Under the pieces are notes generated by a model that saw only the letters and a program-made list of their open reading frames with translations, made no database searches and was not told the origin of the DNA. The position numbers were made by a program, and so were the translations under genes. Positions 4,525 to 8,929 of a DNA stretch of 8,929 bases are shown here, piece by piece (within the stretch, counting starts at the first letter, position 1; every line of letters starts with the position of its first letter). The DNA is from JBHIBA01 sp046758845 (GTDB lineage: Bacteria > UBA8248 > JACPRG01 > G963555815), in contig JBHIBA010000189.1 in assembly GCA_046758845.1 (NCBI GenBank), forward strand, positions 1 to 8,929, given 5' to 3'.

Positions 4525-6400
4525 CAACATTGCGTACGTGGACCTGGCCACCGGGGCGATCCACGTCGAAAAGATAACGACGGAGTTAAGACGCAGATTC
4601 CTGGGCGGCCGGGGCATCAACACCCACCTCCTCTACCAGTATGTCGACGCGGGCACGGACCCACTGGGACCCGACAACGTCCTGATCATCGGGGCGGGGC
4701 TTCTCAACGGCCTGCTGAGCATCGGAGCCAACCGGATTAACTTCACCGCCAAATCGCCCGAGACGGGGCACCTGGGGGACTCGGCCATGGGCGGCTTTCT
4801 CGGCCCGGAGTTCCGCTTTGCCGGGTTCGACCACATCATTCTCCGCAACCGCTCGGAGAGTCCCGTGTATCTCTGGATTCACAACGGGAAGATCGAGCTC
4901 CGCCCGGCTTCCCACCTGGAACCCTATGACGCCGTGGAGGTCCAGGACAAGATCCGCGAGGAACTGGGCGACGCACTGGTTCAGGTGGCCGCTCTGGGGC
5001 CGGCCGGCCGCAAAGAGGCGGCCTTCGCCCTGATCTTGCACGGGGTGAGCGACTCGGCGGGAAGAACGGGCATGGGCGCGGTCATGGGCTCCAAGAACGT
5101 CTGGGCCATCGCCGTCCGGGGGACCCAGCCCATCCCATGCGCCAAACCCCAGATGGTCATGGAGACGGCGCAGCAACACTACCATCAGATCCTCAACACC
5201 AAGGGCAACCTGGCCACCGCCATGTACGGCACGCTCATTCGCCTCAATAACACCCGGACGCAAGGCTACGAGGGAGGCCGCAACCACCAGTTCAACATGC
5301 TCGAGACCGGCGGCGAGAACCTGGACGCCGACGTCTTCCTGGAGCAGTACGAAGCGGGGAAGACCTCCTGTCACAACTGCCCGACCCACTGTAAACACCA
5401 CTTCAAGCTCCCCAACGGCAAGAAGGGGGGAGGGCCGGAGTACTACGGCGCGGGCGGCTGGGGGAGCCAGTGCGCCTGCGACGACTGGGAGGTCATCCTG
5501 GAGGCCTGGGACCGCTGCAACCGCTACGGCCTGGACGTGGGTTCGGTCACGGCCTACACGGCCTGGGTCATGGAGTTGTGGGAAAAAGGCATCCTCACCG
5601 AAAAGCAGACGGGCGGGCTCGGCCTCGAATGGGGGAGCAAAGAGGCCATTTTGGGCGTCATCGACCAGATGTTGAGCGGCGAGGGCATCGGCGGCCTTCT
5701 GGCCAAGGGCTGGCGCCACGCCTCGGCGGTCATCGGCCAGAACTGCGAGTACTACCTGGACCATGTGAAGGGGCTCACCATCGAGTGCGACGACGTCCGG
5801 GGCCACCGGGCCCAGGTGCTGGGGCTGGCGACGGCCTCTCGGGGAGCGGACCACCTGCGAAGTCGGTACACCCTGGAGGAGTTCGCCCTGCCGGCGGAGG
5901 CCTCGAAAAAGATCACCGGACGCGCCATTACGCCCGACCCCTTCTCCTATGAGGACAAGGAATGGGCCTGCTATTGGACGGAGGCCGTCTGCTCGCTGGC
6001 CGACGCCCTGGGCATCTGCAAGTTCCTCACCAAGTGGCTGAGTCCGGGCCTGCTGGGCTTTGACCAGTTCCTCGAGAGCATCGAGGCCGCCACGGGCATC
6101 CAAATGACCCGGGGGGAGCTTATGGAGGTGGCCGAACGGATCTACACCACCGAGCGGCTGTTCACGGTGCGAGAGGGGCTCCGTAGGGAGTCGGACTATC
6201 CGCCGCCCAAGTTTTACAAGCCCTGGACGCACGGCCCCCACGCCGGGACCCGCGTCGACGAGGCGGAGTTCGACCGGCTCCTCGACCGGTACTACGACCT
6301 TCACGGCTGGGATCGGGAAGGCGTTCCCACCCCCGAGACCCTGGAGCGACTCGGCCTTTCCGTCCGGCAAGAAAAAAGCCTTGAGCTGGTCCAGGCTTGA
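4517..6400 (+). CDS. aor: Aldehyde:ferredoxin oxidoreductase family protein (tungsten/molybdenum bis-pterin)
   Basis: A 627-residue enzyme of the AOR family, which oxidises aldehydes to carboxylic acids, or works in reverse, at a tungsten (rarely molybdenum) bis-pyranopterin centre and passes electrons to ferredoxin. The [4Fe-4S] ligands are visible as CxxCxxxC (C285, C288, C292) plus the distal cysteine in ALGICKF (C501), as in archaeal AOR. The N-terminal domain has YVDLATGAI (7-15), FLGGRGINTHLL (28-39) and the pterin-binding ANRINFTAKSPETG (71-84). GPEYYGAGGWG (306-316) carries the probable catalytic Glu308, and RGADH (442-446) the probable catalytic His. The segment before it (ECDDVRGH, 423-430) differs from the usual PAYDPRG, so the substrate may differ too. 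It overlaps the upstream zinc-ribbon gene and stops four bases before the ferredoxin gene. It is cytosolic. A benzoyl-CoA-reductase BamB-like role is a less likely alternative. Confidence 0.92.
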   Translation: MSDNIAYVDLATGAIHVEKITTELRRRFLGGRGINTHLLYQYVDAGTDPLGPDNVLIIGAGLLNGLLSIGANRINFTAKSPETGHLGDSAMGGFLGPEFRFAGFDHIILRNRSESPVYLWIHNGKIELRPASHLEPYDAVEVQDKIREELGDALVQVAALGPAGRKEAAFALILHGVSDSAGRTGMGAVMGSKNVWAIAVRGTQPIPCAKPQMVMETAQQHYHQILNTKGNLATAMYGTLIRLNNTRTQGYEGGRNHQFNMLETGGENLDADVFLEQYEAGKTSCHNCPTHCKHHFKLPNGKKGGGPEYYGAGGWGSQCACDDWEVILEAWDRCNRYGLDVGSVTAYTAWVMELWEKGILTEKQTGGLGLEWGSKEAILGVIDQMLSGEGIGGLLAKGWRHASAVIGQNCEYYLDHVKGLTIECDDVRGHRAQVLGLATASRGADHLRSRYTLEEFALPAEASKKITGRAITPDPFSYEDKEWACYWTEAVCSLADALGICKFLTKWLSPGLLGFDQFLESIEAATGIQMTRGELMEVAERIYTTERLFTVREGLRRESDYPPPKFYKPWTHGPHAGTRVDEAEFDRLLDRYYDLHGWDREGVPTPETLERLGLSVRQEKSLELVQA

Positions 6401-6404
6401 GCCC

Positions 6405-6806
6405 ATGGCCCGGCTTAAGCTCAAAAGGAGCCTCTGCACAGGTTGCAACCTTTGCGAGACGGCGTGCGGGCATAACCACCCGACCCTCAACCCGCGGGTG
6501 GAGGTCCGCATCCAGGTCCACCGGGAATCGGTGGAGGTGTTCGGCTTTCCCGATTTCTGCCGCCAATGCAAACACTGCCCGCCCATCGAGGTCTGCCCCG
6601 TGGACGCCGTTTCTCGGGCCCCGGACGGCTCGTCTGTCTTCATCGACCACGGAACCTGCCTCGAAGGGTGTACGCTCTGCATCGAAGCCTGCCCGCTGGA
6701 CGCCATTTATATGGGTCTGGAGAAACCCATCGTCTGCGACCTCTGCGGAGGAGACCCCGCCTGCGTCAAGTTCTGCATGACGGAGGCATTGGTCTTCACG
6801 CCGTGA
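6405..6806 (+). CDS. Polyferredoxin with four [4Fe-4S] motifs (AOR electron-transfer subunit)
   Basis: A 133-residue iron-sulfur protein with 16 cysteines in four groups: C11/14/17/21, C52/55/58/64, C85/89/92/96 and C111/114/120/124. This is the HycB/DmsB/AorA-like arrangement, which carries four [4Fe-4S] clusters in a chain. It starts four bases after the oxidoreductase stop, so it is very probably that enzyme's small electron-transfer subunit, as AorA is in bacterial AOR complexes. ATG 6405 is preferred; an upstream TTG at 6381 in the same frame would overlap the previous gene and add eight poorly conserved-looking residues. The ribosome site is weak, which suggests coupling to the preceding gene. 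No flavoprotein (AorC-like) gene lies in the window, so the final electron acceptor is not visible here. Confidence 0.9.
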   Translation: MARLKLKRSLCTGCNLCETACGHNHPTLNPRVEVRIQVHRESVEVFGFPDFCRQCKHCPPIEVCPVDAVSRAPDGSSVFIDHGTCLEGCTLCIEACPLDAIYMGLEKPIVCDLCGGDPACVKFCMTEALVFTP

Positions 6807-6873
6807 GGGACGCCGCCGAATGGCCCGGCGCCTCGGCGCCGAGGGGGGGCTCTCCGCCTGGGAGGGAGAAGCG

Positions 6874-7170
6874 GTGATCACCGTCGTGTTTCAGCCCCCG
6901 CTGACGCGCATCACGGGGCAGAAGAAGGTCCAGGTTCCGGTGGACGCGCTGGACAGGAGCACCTTGAAGGAGGTCCTGAATCACCTGGCCGGGCGCAACC
7001 CCAAGCTGAAGACTGCCCTGTTCGACGACAACGGCGAGCTGAGCCATGAGTACAACTGTTTCTTGAACGGCGAGAATCTCAGGGCCCAGGCCGATGGCCG
7101 GGCCGTGACCGATGCGCCGGTCCAAGACGGCGATGAAGTCGTCATCCTGATGCCGATCGCGGGGGGTTGA
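6874..7170 (+). CDS. MoaD/ThiS-like sulfur-carrier protein
   Basis: A 98-residue ubiquitin-fold protein ending in Ala-Gly-Gly. The MoaD family uses this GG tail, after adenylation and thiocarboxylation, to give sulfur to the pterin dithiolene. Family features are the first strand MITVVF, the helix STLKEVLNHLAGRNPKLK (29-46), NCFLNGENLR (61-70), and the closing VQDGDEVVILMPIAGG (83-98). The GTG at 6874 is chosen as start because GGAGGGAG lies five bases upstream and the protein then begins directly at the first strand. An ATG at 6820 would add 18 residues unlike the family. Dedicated MoaD homologues commonly accompany AOR genes, so a role in tungstopterin assembly for the neighbouring enzyme is likely. 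ThiS activity for thiamine cannot be excluded, but the operon argues for MoaD. Confidence 0.85.
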   Translation: MITVVFQPPLTRITGQKKVQVPVDALDRSTLKEVLNHLAGRNPKLKTALFDDNGELSHEYNCFLNGENLRAQADGRAVTDAPVQDGDEVVILMPIAGG

Positions 7171-7185
7171 CGGGGCTACAAAAGG

Positions 7186-8547
7186 ATGAGGTCAGGGGAG
7201 GACCCAGCGTACTGGAATCCGAAGAATGAGACCCTCCCTGCGGGGGAAATCCGCGCCTTGCAGGAACGCAAGCTGCGGGCCTTGATGCGGACCCTGGCCG
7301 CGCGCTCCCCCTTCTACCGGAGAAAGTTCGACGAAGCGGGCATCGTTCCCGACTCCATCCGATCGCTCGACGACCTGCGCCGCCTTCCCACCGTCGACAA
7401 AGAGGACCACAAGCGGAGCCAGCAAGAGCATCCCCCCTACGGGGACATCCACATCGTGGACGTGAAGGCGTCCTCCCGCCTCCACGGTTCCGGCGGAACC
7501 ACCGGCCGTCCCCTGCTCTATCTCGACACGCGCCGCAGCTTCAGCTGGATCGCCGAGATGTGGGCCTACGGCCTCTATGCCCAGGGAATTCGCCCCGGCA
7601 GCGTCTTCCTCATGCCCTCGGGCTACAACATGTTCATCGGGTTCTGGGGCGCGCACTACGCCGTGGAAAAAGTAGGCGGCGTCGTGGTCCCCAGCGGGTC
7701 CACGCCCACCGACCGTCGCGTCCGGATGATTCGGGATTTCGCCTGCACACACTTCATGTGCACGCCCTCTTACGCCCTGCACATGGGGGCGGTGAGCCAG
7801 GAGGAGGGGATCGACACCCGGTCCTCCACGATCCGTTCCACCCACCACGCCGCCGAGCCGGGGGCCTCTATCCCCGCCACGAAAAAGCGCATCGAGGACC
7901 TCTGGGGCGCGGACTGTTACGACAACTACGGGATGGTCGAGCTGGGGACCATCTCCCTTTACGAATGTCCGGCCAAGGCGGGGATGCACGTGATCGAGGA
8001 CAACTTCATCGCAGAGTGCCTCGACCCGGTGACGGGCGAGCCGGCGCCCGATGGAGAGGTGGGCGAGATCGTCTGGACGAGTCTCGGGGTGAGGAGCTTC
8101 GAGGTCCTCCCGCTTCTTCGATACCGCTCGAAGGACCTGGCCGCCTTTACCTCAGAACCCTGTTCCTGCGGGCGCACGTTCAAGCGCCTGGTGGCCGGCA
8201 TCCGGGGAAAGCTCGACGACGTCAAGAAGGTGAAAGGGGTGAACATCTTTCCGCCCGCCATCGAGGAGACCCTGGCGGGCATCGAAGCCCTGACCCACGA
8301 GTGGGAGGCGGTCATCGAGCGGGTGAAGGAGGTGGACAAATTGACCGTCCGAGGGGAGGTCCATCCAGATGTGGACAGGGCCCGCTGGCCGTCGATCCAA
8401 AAGGAGGTGCAGCAAGCGTTGGCCGCTTCCCTCCTCATCCAGTGCGGCGTGGAACTGGTGGAGGCGGGAGAGATCGGAAAGAAATTCGCCGATGTCCTGA
8501 AACCCGGCTGGAAGCGGATCGAGGACAAACGCGACGTGCCCTTTTAG
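7186..8547 (+). CDS. PaaK-type acyl/aryl-CoA ligase (phenylacetate-CoA ligase family)
   Basis: A 453-residue adenylate-forming enzyme that would couple a carboxylic acid to CoA via an acyl-AMP. Family motifs seen are YWNPKNETLP (9-18), the phosphate-binding loop GSGGTTGRP (101-109), AEPGASIPATKKRI (223-236), YDNYGMVELG (245-254), the ribose-binding RYRSKDLA (312-319) and the probable zinc-knuckle segment CSCGRT (326-331). The hinge and A8 region GKLDDVKKVKGVNIFPPAIE (341-360) and a C-terminal GEIGKKFADVL (428-438) with a candidate catalytic lysine follow. Length is normal for PaaK (about 430-450). ATG 7186 is the only start after an in-frame stop at 7168-7170; its ribosome site is poor, so translation may be coupled to the MoaD-like gene 15 bases upstream. 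In this operon it probably activates the acid made by the oxidoreductase. The acid, aromatic or aliphatic, is not known. Confidence 0.9.
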   Translation: MRSGEDPAYWNPKNETLPAGEIRALQERKLRALMRTLAARSPFYRRKFDEAGIVPDSIRSLDDLRRLPTVDKEDHKRSQQEHPPYGDIHIVDVKASSRLHGSGGTTGRPLLYLDTRRSFSWIAEMWAYGLYAQGIRPGSVFLMPSGYNMFIGFWGAHYAVEKVGGVVVPSGSTPTDRRVRMIRDFACTHFMCTPSYALHMGAVSQEEGIDTRSSTIRSTHHAAEPGASIPATKKRIEDLWGADCYDNYGMVELGTISLYECPAKAGMHVIEDNFIAECLDPVTGEPAPDGEVGEIVWTSLGVRSFEVLPLLRYRSKDLAAFTSEPCSCGRTFKRLVAGIRGKLDDVKKVKGVNIFPPAIEETLAGIEALTHEWEAVIERVKEVDKLTVRGEVHPDVDRARWPSIQKEVQQALAASLLIQCGVELVEAGEIGKKFADVLKPGWKRIEDKRDVPF

Positions 8548-8592
8548 CCGCTGTGAACTCTAATTGAGACCCTTCCCATAGAGACGAAAGCC

Positions 8593-8769
8593 ATGCCCAT
8601 GGACGATTCCGAGGTTGCCCGGAAGCTCGTTGAGGCGGAGGCCCTTCTGACCTCCCTGCTGGATTGCGGCATCCCCTGCGTGGAGAACAACGTCGCCGGG
8701 GCCCTGCCCTTTGTGAACGACTGCCTGGACGCCCTGTCGGCAGCGGAGACGGAAGCGCGGGGCGCTTGA
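8593..8769 (+). CDS. Small acidic hypothetical protein
   Basis: A 58-residue reading frame starting MPMDDSEVARKLVEAEAL, mostly predicted helix, with three cysteines (residues 25, 29 and 44) and a net negative charge. It follows the CoA ligase by 45 bases on the same strand and ends five bases before hairpin H1 of repeat copy 4. Codon use is GC-rich at the third position, like its neighbours. There is no clear ribosome site (GAAAG upstream), and ATG 8599 is an equally possible start. I do not recognise the family. It may be the last gene of the AOR operon, or a chance frame in GC-rich DNA. Confidence 0.5.
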   Translation: MPMDDSEVARKLVEAEALLTSLLDCGIPCVENNVAGALPFVNDCLDALSAAETEARGA

Positions 8770-8774
8770 AGACC

Positions 8775-8928
8775 TTGGGGGGACATTTTGAAAACTGTCC
8801 CCCCAACCCCCCCTCGAAAACTTTTGTTTCGCGAAAGAGGGCGGCCCTGCAGGGCCGCCCTCTTTCGCCTAAAACTGGCTGGTTGGCCGGATGCTGCGGC
8901 TGCCGCAGGCAGACGGGCATCCGGCCAA
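8775..8928 (+). repeat. Three-hairpin dispersed repeat, copy 4
   Basis: This is an intact plus-orientation copy at the right edge. H1 pairs 8775-8785 with 8796-8806 (11 bp, loop TTTTGAAAAC). H2 is a perfect 38-bp palindrome (8831-8868) centred on CTGCAG. H3 pairs 8883-8894 with 8917-8928 (12 perfect pairs) and contains CTGCC/GGCAG around a GCA loop (8900-8912). H1 begins five bases after the stop of the small acidic frame, so it may help end the AOR operon transcript, although no U-run follows. Against copy 2, many arm positions differ in both partners at once. Confidence 0.85.
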
Positions 8929-8929
8929 A

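Noticed and set aside
3319..4623. 434-residue minus-strand open frame
   Set aside because: It is antisense to the selenoprotein and zinc-ribbon genes and crosses the intergenic RNA region; no family features were seen.
4586..6706. 706-residue minus-strand open frame
   Set aside because: It lies fully antisense to the AOR and ferredoxin genes, whose motifs are clear. Long antisense frames are expected in GC-rich coding DNA.
7560..8567. 335-residue plus-strand frame and 7192-7989 minus-strand frame
   Set aside because: Both are shadows of the PaaK-type ligase, which carries all the adenylation motifs in its own frame.
8775..8868. Rho-independent terminators formed by H1 and H2
   Set aside because: The stems are strong, but no run of T follows them, and the same hairpins occur upstream of genes.
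28..8928. CRISPR array
   Set aside because: The repeats are few, long, internally palindromic and in mixed orientation, without regular spacers; no cas gene is present.

Overview
The window is GC-rich bacterial DNA with long, well-formed genes, short gaps inside operons and repeat-filled gaps between them. A tungsten-type aldehyde oxidoreductase, a polyferredoxin and a UGA-decoded selenoprotein point to an anaerobic or facultatively anaerobic bacterium that makes pterin cofactors and inserts selenocysteine. The dispersed palindromic repeats resemble those common in Desulfobacterota-like and other uncultured lineages. The taxonomic hint is inference only; no marker gene is present.

Left part (1-1765): thiL (thiamine-monophosphate kinase) lies on the minus strand. 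It is bracketed by two copies, in opposite orientation, of a roughly 155-bp element built from three hairpins. A third, degenerate copy lies beyond, before the next gene, and carries a small palindromic repeat inside one of its loops. A fourth copy ends the window (8775-8928). Between copies the hairpin arms change in a compensatory way, so the fold is conserved better than the sequence.

Middle part (1766-4308): a membrane M48 (Ste24/HtpX-like) zinc peptidase is followed by about 450 bp holding a terminal-inverted-repeat element and further short palindromic repeats. Next comes a 227-residue thioredoxin-fold protein of the iodothyronine-deiodinase-like family. It is read through an in-frame TGA (3682-3684) as selenocysteine, with a bacterial SECIS-like hairpin at the expected distance. 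The protein has no cysteine at all. A 200-bp gap then carries a strong two-tier stem-loop that could be a structured leader RNA of the next operon.

Right part (4309-8769): a compact operon encodes a small CxxC/CxxC zinc-ribbon protein, an AOR-family tungsten/molybdenum oxidoreductase, a four-cluster ferredoxin, a MoaD/ThiS-like protein ending in GG, a PaaK-type acyl/aryl-CoA ligase and perhaps a 58-residue acidic protein. The simplest reading is that an aldehyde is oxidised to its acid by the oxidoreductase with electrons passed to the ferredoxin, the acid is activated to its CoA thioester by the ligase, and the MoaD-like protein supplies sulfur for the pterin cofactor. The substrate cannot be told from the sequence. 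A reductive, BamBC-like role is a less likely alternative.
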